From the NCBI RefSeq assembly GCF_000382885.1, contig NZ_CAVK010000123.1:1-64000 (forward strand): DNA of 64,000 bases, read 5' to 3'. The DNA is from Sphingobium indicum BiD32. GTDB lineage: Bacteria; Pseudomonadota; Alphaproteobacteria; Sphingomonadales; Sphingomonadaceae. The translations under genes and the position numbers were made by a program. Under the pieces are notes generated by a model. That model made no database searches, was not told the origin of the DNA, and saw nothing but the letters and a program-made list of their open reading frames with translations. Below are positions 19,416 through 28,715 of the stretch, piece after piece. The first letter of the stretch is position 1; each line of letters starts with the position of its first letter.

Positions 19416-22118
19416 ATGGCGACTCTCTCCTCCACGACATCCGCTCCTGCGATCACGCAGAACCCCGACATCCGCTATCTGGGGCGCCTGCTGGGCGACG
19501 TGATCCGGGCCTATGGCGGGGAAAGCCTCTATCGCCAGACCGAATATATCCGCTCCGCCTCGGTCGATCGGGCGCGGGGGATTCAGGGGGCGGACTTTGT
19601 CGATACCGGGCTGGACGCGCTCAGCCTGGACGACACGCTCAATTTCGTGCGCGGTTTCATGCTCTTTTCCATGCTCGCCAATCTGGCAGAGGACCGGCAG
19701 GGGGTTGCAGCCGAACCGGGGGCCGATGTCGCATCAGCCATCGCCCGGCTGGATTCGCATGGGATCGGTCGCGACGCGGTGCTGGGGCTGCTGGCGCACT
19801 CGCTGATCGTCCCCGTCCTCACCGCCCACCCGACCGAAGTGCGGCGCAAGAGCATGATCGATCACAAGAACCGCATCGCCGACCTGATGCTGCTCAAGGA
19901 TGCGGGTCGCGAAGAGACCGACGATGGCGAAAATCTGGACGAGGCGATTTTCCGCCAGATCGCCTTGCTGTGGCAGACCCGCCCGCTGCGCCGCGAAAAA
20001 TTGTTCGTCGCGGATGAGATCGACAATGTCCTTGCCTATTTCCGCGACACATTCCTGCCGGTCCTGCCCGCGCTCTATGCCCGGTGGGAGCGGGTGCTGG
20101 GCGCGCGTCCGCAAAGTTTCCTGCGGGTCGGCAGCTGGATTGGCGGCGACCGCGACGGCAATCCCTTCGTGCAGGCGCCCCAGCTTGAATTCGCGCTGAA
20201 ACGCGGGGCGCAGGCAGCGCTGGCCTATTATCTCGACGCGCTCCATGCGCTGGGCGCGGAACTGTCGCTCTCGACCGAACTGGCCCATGTGCCCCAGGCG
20301 GTGCTGGACATTGCCGACGCCAGCGGCGACACGTCGCCCAGCCGTCAGGACGAACCCTATCGCCGCGCCATTTCAGGCATCTACGCCCGTCTGGTCGCCA
20401 CCTATGCGACGCTGACTGGCGGCCAGCCACCACGCCCGTCCAGCCTGAAAGGGCAGGCCTATGCCAGCCCCGCCGATTTCCGCCGCGATCTCGTCACCGT
20501 GGCGCAAGGGCTGGCGAGCGAGGGCGATGGCGCGCTGTCGAGCGGCGGCGCATTGGGGCGCTTGATCCGCGCGGTCGAAACCTTCGGCTTCCATCTCGCC
20601 ACGCTCGACATGCGCCAAAATAGCGATGTGCATCAGCGGGTGGTGGCCGAATTGCTCAAGGTCGCGGGGGTCGAGGCGGACTATGCCGCGCTCGACGAAT
20701 ATGCCCGCATCGCTCTGCTGCGTCGCGAACTGGCCAACAATCGCCCATTGGGATCGCGCTTCGCCGATTATTCGGAGGAAACCGCGTCCGAACTGGCGAT
20801 CGTCCACGCTGCCGCCGAAGCGCACCGCATCTACGGCCCGCCCTGCATCACCCATTATATCATTTCCAAGGCGGAAAGCGTGTCGGACCTGCTGGAGGTC
20901 AACATCCTGCTCAAGGAAGCAGGGCTGTGGCGCGCAGGTGTCGATGGCGCGCCGCCGCAGGCGTCGATCATGTCGATCCCCTTGTTTGAAACCATCGCCG
21001 ATCTGGAGGCCGCGCCACAGATCATGTCCGCCTATTTCGGACTGCCCGAAATTGCCGGGGTGGTGAAGCAGCGCGGGCATCAGGAAGTGATGATCGGCTA
21101 TTCGGACAGCAACAAGGATGGCGGCTACATCACGTCGACCTGGAGCCTGTTCAAGGCGAGCAAGGCGCTGGAGCCGGTCTTTGCCGATGCAGGCGCGGCG
21201 ATGCAGCTGTTCCACGGGCGCGGCGGGGCGGTGGGGCGCGGCGGCGGTTCCGCCTTCGCCGCGATCCAGGCGCAGCCGCGCGGTACGGTGCAGGGCCGCA
21301 TCCGCATCACCGAACAGGGCGAGATGATCGCCGCCAAATTCGGATCGCGCGATGTTGCCATGACCAATTTGGAAGCGATGACGAGCGCGACCCTGCTCGC
21401 CAGCCTGGAGCCGGAGGGGATTTCGGACAAGGACGCCGCGCGTTTTGCAGGCGCCATGGACGAGCTGTCGCAAAATGCCTTCAACGCCTATCGCGATCTG
21501 GTTTACGGCACGGAGGGGTTCAAGGAATTTTTCCGCGAGCTGACCCCGATTCAGGAGATTTCGGGCCTGAAGATCGGGTCGCGGCCCGCCAGCCGCACCA
21601 AAAGCACCGCGATCGAGGATTTGCGCGCAATTCCCTGGGTGTTCAGCTGGGCGCAGGCGCGCGTCATGCTGCCCGGCTGGTATGGCGTGGGCCATGCGAT
21701 TGCCGCGTTCGAGGACAAGGCGCTGCTGGCCGACATGGCGCAAAGCTGGTCCTTCCTGAAATCCGCGATGGGCAATCTGGAAATGGTGCTGGCCAAATCG
21801 GACCTGGGCATCGCGGCCCATTATCTGCCGCTGGTCGACGATCAGGCACTGGCCGAACGGCTTTTCGGCCGCATTCGGGAGGGCTGGGCGCAGACCCATG
21901 ACGGGCTGCTCGCCGCGACCGGGCAGAGCCGTTTGCTGGAAAAGAACCCGACGCTGGAAACCTCGATCCGGCTGCGTCTCCCCTATATCGAGCCGCTCAA
22001 CCTGCTCCAGGTCGAATTGCTGAAACGGCACCGCGCGGGCGAGGATGATCCGCGCATCAAGGAAGGCATCGAACTGTCGATCAATGCGATCGCGACGGCG
22101 CTGCGCAATAGCGGCTAA
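19416..22118 (+). CDS. ppc: Phosphoenolpyruvate carboxylase
   Basis: This is a 900-residue enzyme that adds bicarbonate to phosphoenolpyruvate to make oxaloacetate, refilling the TCA cycle. The catalytic His lies in VLTAHPTEVRRKS and the phosphate-binding loop is FHGRGGAVGRGGGS. MIGYSDSNKDGGY and the C-terminal Asn-Ser-Gly end are typical. The frame extends to a TTG at 19,380, but MATLSS at 19,416 is a better start. The length is typical of bacterial Ppc. A hairpin follows the stop. Confidence 0.97.
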   Translation: MATLSSTTSAPAITQNPDIRYLGRLLGDVIRAYGGESLYRQTEYIRSASVDRARGIQGADFVDTGLDALSLDDTLNFVRGFMLFSMLANLAEDRQGVAAEPGADVASAIARLDSHGIGRDAVLGLLAHSLIVPVLTAHPTEVRRKSMIDHKNRIADLMLLKDAGREETDDGENLDEAIFRQIALLWQTRPLRREKLFVADEIDNVLAYFRDTFLPVLPALYARWERVLGARPQSFLRVGSWIGGDRDGNPFVQAPQLEFALKRGAQAALAYYLDALHALGAELSLSTELAHVPQAVLDIADASGDTSPSRQDEPYRRAISGIYARLVATYATLTGGQPPRPSSLKGQAYASPADFRRDLVTVAQGLASEGDGALSSGGALGRLIRAVETFGFHLATLDMRQNSDVHQRVVAELLKVAGVEADYAALDEYARIALLRRELANNRPLGSRFADYSEETASELAIVHAAAEAHRIYGPPCITHYIISKAESVSDLLEVNILLKEAGLWRAGVDGAPPQASIMSIPLFETIADLEAAPQIMSAYFGLPEIAGVVKQRGHQEVMIGYSDSNKDGGYITSTWSLFKASKALEPVFADAGAAMQLFHGRGGAVGRGGGSAFAAIQAQPRGTVQGRIRITEQGEMIAAKFGSRDVAMTNLEAMTSATLLASLEPEGISDKDAARFAGAMDELSQNAFNAYRDLVYGTEGFKEFFRELTPIQEISGLKIGSRPASRTKSTAIEDLRAIPWVFSWAQARVMLPGWYGVGHAIAAFEDKALLADMAQSWSFLKSAMGNLEMVLAKSDLGIAAHYLPLVDDQALAERLFGRIREGWAQTHDGLLAATGQSRLLEKNPTLETSIRLRLPYIEPLNLLQVELLKRHRAGEDDPRIKEGIELSINAIATALRNSG

Positions 22119-22121
22119 ACC

Positions 22122-22148
22122 AAAAATCCTCCCCCAGCGGGGGAGGAT
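22122..22148. terminator. Hairpin terminator between ppc and the outer-membrane gene
   Basis: A perfect 10-bp stem (22,126-22,135 with 22,139-22,148) has a 3-base loop. On the minus strand it is followed by TTTTT, so it best serves the convergent outer-membrane gene. It may also stop ppc transcription. Confidence 0.75.
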
Positions 22149-22272
22149 CCGATCTGGGGGAATCCGGGACGGCGGCAGTCCAATGCGCCGTCCCGGACCC
22201 CAGTCCCTGATCAGGGCGGACCCTGATCGGGGATTGGCCGGTGGGGCGGGCCGCTACAGCCCGCCAAACCTT

Positions 22273-22824
22273 TTAAAATTTCGCGACGACGCCCGCCATT
22301 GGGCGGATCGAGCGGAAATTGCCCATCGTATCGGCCTGCACCCGGAAACGGATGTTGCTGCTGGCAGCTGAACCGCCCATGTCTGCAGCCGATAATTCGA
22401 CGCCCGCGCCATAGGTGGTGCCGTGATAGTCCGGGCTATCGGGGCCGAGTGCGTCGAAATTGACCCATTTGTAACCGACCTTGCCGAAGATCAGGCTGTC
22501 CTTGCCCGCCTTCACGCCCACCCGGCCGGCCGCGCCATATTCCCAGTCAATGTCGCCCGACACGCCCTTCGATGCGGTGCCTTCGACGCCGACGACCAGC
22601 GGGCCTGCGACATTATAATTCACGCCCGCGACGCCTTCGACCATGCGGCCTTTATAGCCGACCGGAGGAATACCCTCCTTGCCGGTCTCACTGTCGAAAT
22701 TATGCACGCCGCCCATCACGCCGACATAAGGCTCGATGCGGCTGGGCGCACCAGCCTCATCCTGCGCCATAGCGGCAGGAACGAAGGACGCGGCAGCAAC
22801 TGCCGTCAAAAGCAGTGTCTTCAT
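22273..22824 (-). CDS. Outer-membrane beta-barrel protein
   Basis: This is a 183-residue protein with a signal peptide ending at AAMAQ. The mature part has alternating short Gly-rich strands (VGVMGGVHNF, VGVEGTASKG, IFGKVGYKWVNF), and the protein ends in Phe (VVAKF), the usual C-terminal signal for outer-membrane assembly. This fits the small OmpA/opacity-type eight-stranded barrel group found across alphaproteobacteria. The function is unknown, probably structural or adhesive. It is convergent with ppc. Confidence 0.8.
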   Translation of the reverse strand: MKTLLLTAVAAASFVPAAMAQDEAGAPSRIEPYVGVMGGVHNFDSETGKEGIPPVGYKGRMVEGVAGVNYNVAGPLVVGVEGTASKGVSGDIDWEYGAAGRVGVKAGKDSLIFGKVGYKWVNFDALGPDSPDYHGTTYGAGVELSAADMGGSAASSNIRFRVQADTMGNFRSIRPMAGVVAKF

Positions 22825-23138
22825 AGGGGTGACCCTTTATCTGTTGTGGTTTGATGCGACGGTGTGGACCCGCCGGGTCGCACGGATGAGCGCTGCAAGC
22901 GGCTCAGGCGACGGGAGATAAATGGCTGGCCCTGCCCGAAGGTTTCCTGAACAGAAGATAAAAGCCGCCAAAAATGCGATTATGTGACGGAAAAAACACG
23001 GTTTCTGTCGTCCCGATGAACGAAACCCGACTTATCTGAACCTGCGATAAACACTGGACGTGGCAGGCCAAATCCATTCACAACCAATTCAACCGCCGGA
23101 CGTTACGTCAGGATCAGATGGAGAAGAGGAGAAAGACG
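22825..23138. other. 314-bp gap between divergent envelope genes
   Basis: This stretch separates the outer-membrane gene (minus) and the Tyr/Gly-rich lipoprotein gene (plus), so it should hold both promoters. It is somewhat AT-richer near 22,970-23,060. I found no convincing promoter, operator, RNA gene or coding frame in it. Confidence 0.4.
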
Positions 23139-23792
23139 ATGACGGGTTTCCGACATCGGATTCTGGCCGTGATGGGACTGGCAGGCGCACTTGCTTTGGG
23201 CGGCTGCGCCTATGACGACGGCTATGGTTATGGCGGCGTGAGCGTCGGCACCGGTTACTATGGCGGTGGCGGCTATTATGGCGACGGTTATTATGGCCCG
23301 ACCGGCTATTATCAGCCCGGCCTCTATAATGGCTGGTACGACAATTATTATTATCCCGGCACGGGCTATTATGTCTACGATCGCGCCGGTCGCCGCCAGC
23401 GCTGGAATGACGGCCAGCGCCGCTATTGGGAAGGCCGCCGTGCCGAACGCCGCGATGACCGGCGGGACGACCGTGGCAATGGCCAATGGCGCGGCCGCGA
23501 TCGCGATGGCCGCGACAATCGCTGGCAGGGCCGTGATGGCCAGCCCGGCAATGGCAACTGGACGAACCGCCCCCGCTCGCCGCAAGGGACGGACACCCCC
23601 CGCGGTCGCGGCAACTGGCGCGGCAATGACGCGGTGCGCCCCGCGCCCCAGCCGGGGCTGCGTCAGCCGCAGACACGTCCGCAAACAAGCCAGCCGCGCC
23701 CGCAGCGTGACTGGAGCGCCCGTCCTGCTCCGTCAGAACGCGCCGTCCGATCGCGCGCGCCCGGTGCCTCGCGGCAGGAACGTCCCGACTGA
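23139..23792 (+). CDS. Tyr/Gly-rich lipoprotein
   Basis: This is a 217-residue protein. The start at 23,139 is supported by a GAGGAGAAAG ribosome binding site. The lipoprotein signal ends in LALGGC. Residues about 20-80 are dominated by Gly and Tyr pairs (GYYGDGYYGP type), the next part is Arg/Asp/Asn-rich, and the end is Pro/Gln/Arg-rich. This composition suggests an extended, disordered surface or periplasmic protein. The stop codon overlaps the next lipoprotein start by one base (TGATG), so the two are coupled. Confidence 0.7.
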   Translation: MTGFRHRILAVMGLAGALALGGCAYDDGYGYGGVSVGTGYYGGGGYYGDGYYGPTGYYQPGLYNGWYDNYYYPGTGYYVYDRAGRRQRWNDGQRRYWEGRRAERRDDRRDDRGNGQWRGRDRDGRDNRWQGRDGQPGNGNWTNRPRSPQGTDTPRGRGNWRGNDAVRPAPQPGLRQPQTRPQTSQPRPQRDWSARPAPSERAVRSRAPGASRQERPD

Positions 23793-24478
23793 TGCGGGGT
23801 CCGGTACAGGCCGCCGCCTTGCTTTCCCTCCTGCTCGTCGTGGCCTGCGACGGGCGGGAGGAGAGCGCGATCGACAATCTCGCCAACGGTGCCAATGCGG
23901 TGCAGGTCGAAAATAACGTCCGCGCCGAAGCGATGGCGGTGATGGAACCGCTGACCCCGCCGGAGCCGGGGACACCGGGCGGCCTGCCCGACGATCGCAC
24001 CCCGATCGAAGAAGGCGTGATCGACCCTGACAGCGCGCAGGGCGCGGCGCAGGTGGTGCAGGGCTATTTCGGCCTGCTGGAGGAAAAACGCTTCGAGGAT
24101 GCGCAGGATCTCTGGAATCCTACCGGTGCGATCGGCCAGCAGGACGACGCCCATTTCGCCGCCCGCTTCCGGGGATTCAGCGAAATCCATGCCAATATCG
24201 GCGCGCCGACGCAGCCGGATGGCGCGGCCGGATCGGTCTATGTCAGCGTACCGGTACAGATTTACGGAAGGCTCGCGGCCAATGGCAAGCCTTGGTACGC
24301 GCTACGGCAAGTGATGCTGCGCCGCGTCAACGAAGTGCCCGGATCAACAGCGGAACAGCGCCGCTGGCATATCGAGAGGATCGGGCCTTACACGCCGCCG
24401 GTTGTCGATCCGGCGGATAATGGCGCGGAGGCGGCGCAGGCCGTTTCTGCGACGGATGGCATGGCGGGCAGGCGTTAA
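23792..24478 (+). CDS. Hypothetical lipoprotein
   Basis: This encodes 228 residues. The signal peptide ends in a lipobox at LLVVAC. The middle holds a conserved-looking block (AAQVVQGYFGLLEEKRFEDAQ) reminiscent of small SnoaL/NTF2-like or lipoprotein domains, then YVSVPVQIYGR and the closing HIERIGPY. No known family is recognised with confidence. It is coupled to the Tyr/Gly-rich lipoprotein upstream, and the two probably work together in the envelope. A REP-like element follows. Confidence 0.65.
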   Translation: MRGPVQAAALLSLLLVVACDGREESAIDNLANGANAVQVENNVRAEAMAVMEPLTPPEPGTPGGLPDDRTPIEEGVIDPDSAQGAAQVVQGYFGLLEEKRFEDAQDLWNPTGAIGQQDDAHFAARFRGFSEIHANIGAPTQPDGAAGSVYVSVPVQIYGRLAANGKPWYALRQVMLRRVNEVPGSTAEQRRWHIERIGPYTPPVVDPADNGAEAAQAVSATDGMAGRR

Positions 24479-24503
24479 GGGCGTTGCCTTGCGGTTACCA
24501 ACC

Positions 24504-24617
24504 TCCGTTCGTGCTGAGTAGAGACGGAGCTTGTCGAAGGCTCGTATCGAAGCATCTTGCGCGATCCTTCGATACGCCGCTTCGACTTCGCTCAGCGGCT
24601 ACTCAGGACGAACGGGG
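24504..24617. repeat. REP-like inverted repeat, long form
   Basis: An outer inverted repeat pairs CCGTTCGTGCTGAGTAG on the left with CTACTCAGGACGAACGG on the right, with one mismatch. Inside are further TCGAAG/CTTCGA arms. It resembles the element at 9,611-9,687 and lies between a lipoprotein gene and the convergent cyclophilin gene. Confidence 0.75.
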
Positions 24618-24640
24618 GTAGGTAATGGCATCGCCCGAAC

Positions 24641-24679
24641 AAAAAAGCCCGCCTCCATGCTCTGGAGGCGGGCCTTTTA
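24641..24679. terminator. Bidirectional terminator
   Basis: A perfect 11-bp stem (24,647-24,657 with 24,663-24,673) is flanked by A6 on the left and T4 on the right, so it can work in both directions. It ends the cyclophilin gene on the minus strand. Confidence 0.85.
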
Positions 24680-24696
24680 TTCAGCCGTTCAGCCGT

Positions 24697-25149
24697 TCAG
24701 CCGACGGTCGCCTTGACGATCTTGCCCGGCGTGCGCGGCGGCTCGCCCTTGGGCAGGGCATCGACATGCTCCATGCCCGACGTCACTTCGCCCCAGACGG
24801 TGTACTGGCCGTCGAGGAAGGTGGCATCGTCGAAGCAGATGAAGAACTGGCTGTTCGCGCTGTTCGGGTTGGACGAGCGGGCCATCGAGCAGACGCCACG
24901 GATATGCTTTTCGCGGCTGAATTCGGCCTTGATGTCGGGCAGCTTCGATCCGCCCATGCCGGTGCCGGTCGGGTCGCCGCCCTGCGCCATGAAGCCGGGG
25001 ATGACGCGGTGGAACACGACGCCGTCGTAGAAACCGTCCTTGGCCAGCGTGGTGATGCGCTCGACATGGCCGGGGGCCAGGTCGGCACGCAGCTTGATGA
25101 CGACGTCGCCGCCACTGTCGAGGCTAAGGGTCAGGGTATCGTCAGCCAT
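24697..25149 (-). CDS. Peptidyl-prolyl cis-trans isomerase (cyclophilin)
   Basis: This is a 150-residue cyclophilin starting MADDTLTLSL, preceded by AGAGGA 7 bases upstream. The family motifs are VVFHRVIPGFMAQGGDPTGTG and NSQFFICFDDATFLDGQYTVWGEV, with the catalytic Arg in FHRV. It lacks a signal peptide, so it catalyses proline isomerisation during folding in the cytoplasm. The open frame continues upstream to 25,614, but that part is antisense to mgtE. Confidence 0.95.
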   Translation of the reverse strand: MADDTLTLSLDSGGDVVIKLRADLAPGHVERITTLAKDGFYDGVVFHRVIPGFMAQGGDPTGTGMGGSKLPDIKAEFSREKHIRGVCSMARSSNPNSANSQFFICFDDATFLDGQYTVWGEVTSGMEHVDALPKGEPPRTPGKIVKATVG

Positions 25150-25318
25150 GAAAAATCCTCTCTTGTCGGGGATGGGGTAGTGCTGGCCCCCATATAGAGG
25201 TTGGAGGTCGCGATGGAAGCCCGTGTTTTGGGCTTTGGCTGCCTCTGCGCCATTGCAATTATATTGTGCATGGGCGAAAGCATCGCAATGCAACAGGAAC
25301 CGGACAGTAGGGGGCGCC

Positions 25319-26752
25319 ATGAGCGAGCGCGGCGACACAGCCGAACCCCTGTTGAAGGGGGATGACGCAGATGAAGCGATCGCTGCCGCGGCAGAATCGC
25401 GCCATGACGAGGATGACCGGCTAAAGCCCGAATTCGTCTCCGCCGTGCTGGATGCGGTGGAGGAGGGTGACGCCGAACGCGCGCGCGACCTTGTCTCGCC
25501 GCTCCATCCCGCCGACATTGCCGATCTTCTGGAACTCACCCCTGCCGACCGGCGTGGCGAAGTGGCGGCCGCGCTGGGCGATCTGGTCGGCGCGGAAGTG
25601 CTGTCCGAACTCAATGATTATGTCCGCGACGACCTGATCGGCGATCTGGCGCCCGAACAGGTCGCCGAATTCGCGTCCGAACTCGATACTGACGACGCCG
25701 TCGCGATGATCGAGGATATGGAGGAGGCCGACCAGCAGGCCGTCCTCGACGCGCTCGACCCCGAAGATCGCGCCGCGATCGAAAGCGCGCTGTCCTACCC
25801 GGAAGAATCCGCCGGCCGCCTGATGCAGCGTGATCTGGTCGCGGTGCCCGAACATATGACCGTGGGTCAGGTGATCGACTATCTGCGCGACAATGGCGAC
25901 CTGACCCGCGATTTCTGGGAAATCTATGTCGTCGATGCCAAGCATCGACCGATCGGCTATTGCCAGCTCAGCTGGATTCTCACCTGCCCCCGCGCCATCG
26001 CCATGGCCGACCTGATGAAGCGCGAACAGACGCTGATCCCGGTCGATATGGATCAGGAGGAAGTCGCGCTGCGCTTCCAGAAATATGCGCTCATCTCCGC
26101 CGCCGTGGTCGATGGCGGCGGGCGGCTGGTCGGCATGATCACGGTCGATGACGTCGTCCACATCATTTCCGAAGAAGCGGGTGAGGATATTCTCCGCCTG
26201 TCGGGCGCGGGTGAGGGCGACATCAACGAACCGATCCTGATGACGGTGCGCGCGCGCCTGATCTGGCTGGTCGTCAACCTTGGCACAGCCATGCTCGCCG
26301 CGTCAGTCGTCGGCCTGTTTGAAGGGACGATCGAACGCTTCGCCATGCTGGCCGCTTTGATGGGCATCGTGTCGGGCATGGGCGGCAATGCGGGGACGCA
26401 GACGCTGGCCGTGGTCGTGCGTGCGCTCGCCACCAATCAGCTCACCAGTTCCAACACGGCGCGGATGATCGGCCGCGAATTCCGCATCGCCGCCACCAAT
26501 GGCGCGACGCTGGGGACGCTGATCGGCATCGGCTCCTACATCATCTACGGGCGGATCGACCTGTCGCTGGTGTTCGGCGCGGCGATCGTGACCAATAATC
26601 TGGTCGCGGGGCTGGCGGGTGTGCTGGTGCCGATCACGCTGGAACGCAATAATGTCGATCCTGCCGTGTCCTCCGCCGTATTCGTGACGATGATGACCGA
26701 TTCGCTCGGCTTTTTCAGCTTCCTGGGGCTGGCCACCCTGTTCCTGCGTTGA
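25319..26752 (+). CDS. mgtE: Magnesium transporter MgtE
   Basis: This is a 477-residue protein. An acidic N-terminal superhelical domain covers about residues 30-150, a CBS pair about 155-275, and five transmembrane helices the C-terminal ~180 residues. The ion-pore motif GMGGNAGTQTLAVVVRALA is intact. MgtE is a magnesium-gated cation channel that closes when cytoplasmic magnesium binds the N and CBS domains. The start is the ATG at 25,319; the longer frame upstream is not family-like. Divergent from the cyclophilin gene. Confidence 0.95.
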   Translation: MSERGDTAEPLLKGDDADEAIAAAAESRHDEDDRLKPEFVSAVLDAVEEGDAERARDLVSPLHPADIADLLELTPADRRGEVAAALGDLVGAEVLSELNDYVRDDLIGDLAPEQVAEFASELDTDDAVAMIEDMEEADQQAVLDALDPEDRAAIESALSYPEESAGRLMQRDLVAVPEHMTVGQVIDYLRDNGDLTRDFWEIYVVDAKHRPIGYCQLSWILTCPRAIAMADLMKREQTLIPVDMDQEEVALRFQKYALISAAVVDGGGRLVGMITVDDVVHIISEEAGEDILRLSGAGEGDINEPILMTVRARLIWLVVNLGTAMLAASVVGLFEGTIERFAMLAALMGIVSGMGGNAGTQTLAVVVRALATNQLTSSNTARMIGREFRIAATNGATLGTLIGIGSYIIYGRIDLSLVFGAAIVTNNLVAGLAGVLVPITLERNNVDPAVSSAVFVTMMTDSLGFFSFLGLATLFLR

Positions 26753-26783
26753 ACCGCAGGCCGCGCGTCCCCAGATCGCCGCC

Positions 26784-27182
26784 ATGCCGCTGCACATCAC
26801 CAAGATCGCCTTCCAGAGCGAAAGCCCCGCGACGCTCAAGGCCTGGCTGGAAAGCCATGCCGGTGAAGCGCGCTTGACCACCCGCTATCTGCCCAAGCGG
26901 GTCGAGGAGATGGCGGGCGGATCGCTCTACTGGATCCACGACCACCGCATCGTCGGCCGCAGCCCGATATTGGGCTTTGGTGAAACCGGGCAGGGCCGCT
27001 ACTGGATCCGGCTGGAACCCCGCCTCATCCCCGTCCACCCCATGCCAAAGCGCGCCCATCAGGGCTGGCGTTATCTGGCGCAAGAGGATGCCCCGCACGA
27101 TCTGGCCGAGGGGGAAGAGGATGCCACCGCCGCCATGCCCGCCGCGATGCTGGGGGAATTGGCGAAGCTGGGATTGGTGTAG
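26784..27182 (+). CDS. DUF1489-family protein
   Basis: This is a 132-residue protein of the alphaproteobacterial DUF1489 family. Characteristic blocks are MPLHITKIA, TTRYLPKRVEEMAGGSLYWI and VHPMPKRAHQGWRYL. It is soluble, about the usual family length, and has no assigned activity. It follows mgtE by 31 bases on the same strand. The accessory island begins shortly after its stop. Confidence 0.85.
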   Translation: MPLHITKIAFQSESPATLKAWLESHAGEARLTTRYLPKRVEEMAGGSLYWIHDHRIVGRSPILGFGETGQGRYWIRLEPRLIPVHPMPKRAHQGWRYLAQEDAPHDLAEGEEDATAAMPAAMLGELAKLGLV

Positions 27183-27367
27183 GGGAATACCACTTCTCCC
27201 CCGTCGATACGCCGGAAGGCGTCCCTGAACTTGTCGCTCCGCATAGCCGCCAGCCATGGAAAGCGCCGGATGATTTCACGCGGCCAGCCTACAAGAAGGG
27301 TGACGGCAAAAGCGGTTCGCGCACCGACCATTCGGCATCGCAATAAAATTAGTTTCGGTTCAGGCTC

Positions 27368-28669
27368 TCAGATCCTGCTGGTGTCGCGCGTGTCCGGCAT
27401 TCGCAGATAGACGATCAGCGAGACGCCGATCATGGCGGTGACGTACCAATAGAAGCCCGATTCCATGCCGCTTTGCTTCATCCACAGCGCGGCATATTCG
27501 GCGGTGCCGCCAAACAGGGTGTTTGCGAGCGCATAGGGTAGTGCAACGCCCAGTGCGCGGATGTTGGCCGGGAAAAGCTCAGCCTTCACGATGGCGTTGA
27601 TCGAGGTGTAGCCGGTCACGATCGTCAGTCCCGCGAGTACCAGCAGAAATGCGCTGAAGGATGACGTGACGCTCTCCAGGGCCGTGAAGATCAGCGTGGT
27701 AAAACAGACGCCCGACACACCAAAGGCAATCAGCAGTGGCTTGCGGCCGATCCGGTCCGACAGCAACCCCGCCATCGGTTGCATCAGCATGTAGACGAAG
27801 AGGGCCGAGGCCATGATCGCTGTTGCGGTCTGGCGGCCAAATCCCGCGCTGTTGACGAGGAATTTCTGCATATAGGTGCTGAAGGCGTAAAAGGCGAGGG
27901 TGCCACCGGCGGTCAGCGCCATGACCAGAATGACCTCCCGTGGGTGACGGCGGAACAGGTTCCAGCCACTCGACTGCGGCTGTTCGGTCACCTGCGCACT
28001 GTCAGTAAAAGCATCGGTTTCGCGCAGGCCGCGGCGCAGGCGATAGACGCCAATTGCCATCAGGCCGCCCATGACGAACGGTATGCGCCAGCCCCAGCTT
28101 TCCAGCTGATGTTCGGTCAAAATCAGTTGAAGCAGCAGCAGGACACAGAGCGCCAGCAATTGCCCGGCGATCAGTGTGACATATTGAAAGCTGGAGAAGA
28201 AGCCACGCCTGTCATGCTGCGCCATTTCCGAAAGATAGGTCGCGCTGGCCCCATATTCCCCACCGACCGACAGGCCTTGCATCAGCCGTGCAACGAGCAG
28301 GAGGGCAGGCGCGGCAACGCCGATGACGGCGTAGCTAGGGATAAGCGCGATCATCAGCGACCCCCCGCCCATCATCATGACCGACAGTGTGAGGCCAGCC
28401 TTTCGACCATTTCGGTCGGCATAGATCCCCATCATCCATGCACCGATAGGCCGCATCAGAAATCCAACGGCAAAGATCGCGGCGGCATTCAATAATTGCG
28501 CTGTGCTGTCGTCGGTCGGAAAGAATATCGGCGCGAAATAGAGGGTGAAGGCGGAATATACGTACCAGTCATACCATTCAATGAGATTGCCGATCGATCC
28601 CCCCAAAATGGAGCGGATCCGTTCCTCGCGCGTGATGTCAGCCCGATCGAAAGATGTTTTTTGTTCCAT
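27368..28669 (-). CDS. MHS-family (metabolite:H+ symporter) MFS transporter
   Basis: This is a 433-residue, twelve-helix transporter starting MEQKTSFDRADIT. The MFS motifs are GIYADRNGRKAG in the first half and LSDRIGRKPLL in the second. IGNLIEWYDWYVYS at the N terminus is the signature of the metabolite:H+ symporter branch (KgtP, ShiA, ProP), which carries alpha-ketoglutarate, shikimate, betaine and similar acids. It lies 46 bases downstream of the fecR gene on the same strand, so it probably belongs to that regulatory operon and imports a product released by the island's hydrolases. Confidence 0.85.
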   Translation of the reverse strand: MEQKTSFDRADITREERIRSILGGSIGNLIEWYDWYVYSAFTLYFAPIFFPTDDSTAQLLNAAAIFAVGFLMRPIGAWMMGIYADRNGRKAGLTLSVMMMGGGSLMIALIPSYAVIGVAAPALLLVARLMQGLSVGGEYGASATYLSEMAQHDRRGFFSSFQYVTLIAGQLLALCVLLLLQLILTEHQLESWGWRIPFVMGGLMAIGVYRLRRGLRETDAFTDSAQVTEQPQSSGWNLFRRHPREVILVMALTAGGTLAFYAFSTYMQKFLVNSAGFGRQTATAIMASALFVYMLMQPMAGLLSDRIGRKPLLIAFGVSGVCFTTLIFTALESVTSSFSAFLLVLAGLTIVTGYTSINAIVKAELFPANIRALGVALPYALANTLFGGTAEYAALWMKQSGMESGFYWYVTAMIGVSLIVYLRMPDTRDTSRI

Positions 28670-28715
28670 CCACCCGGTTACGGATGGTGCAGGCCATTCT
28701 GCTATCGGTGGTCGG

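Noticed and set aside
22194-22250. Repeated CCCTGATC palindromes after ppc
   Set aside because: They are short, imperfect and lack spacing or conservation typical of an operator or attachment site.
27071-27343. A 90-residue minus-strand frame with a plausible-looking first half
   Set aside because: Its second half is antisense to the DUF1489 gene and no motif is recognised. A small gene remnant after 27,183 is possible but not supported.
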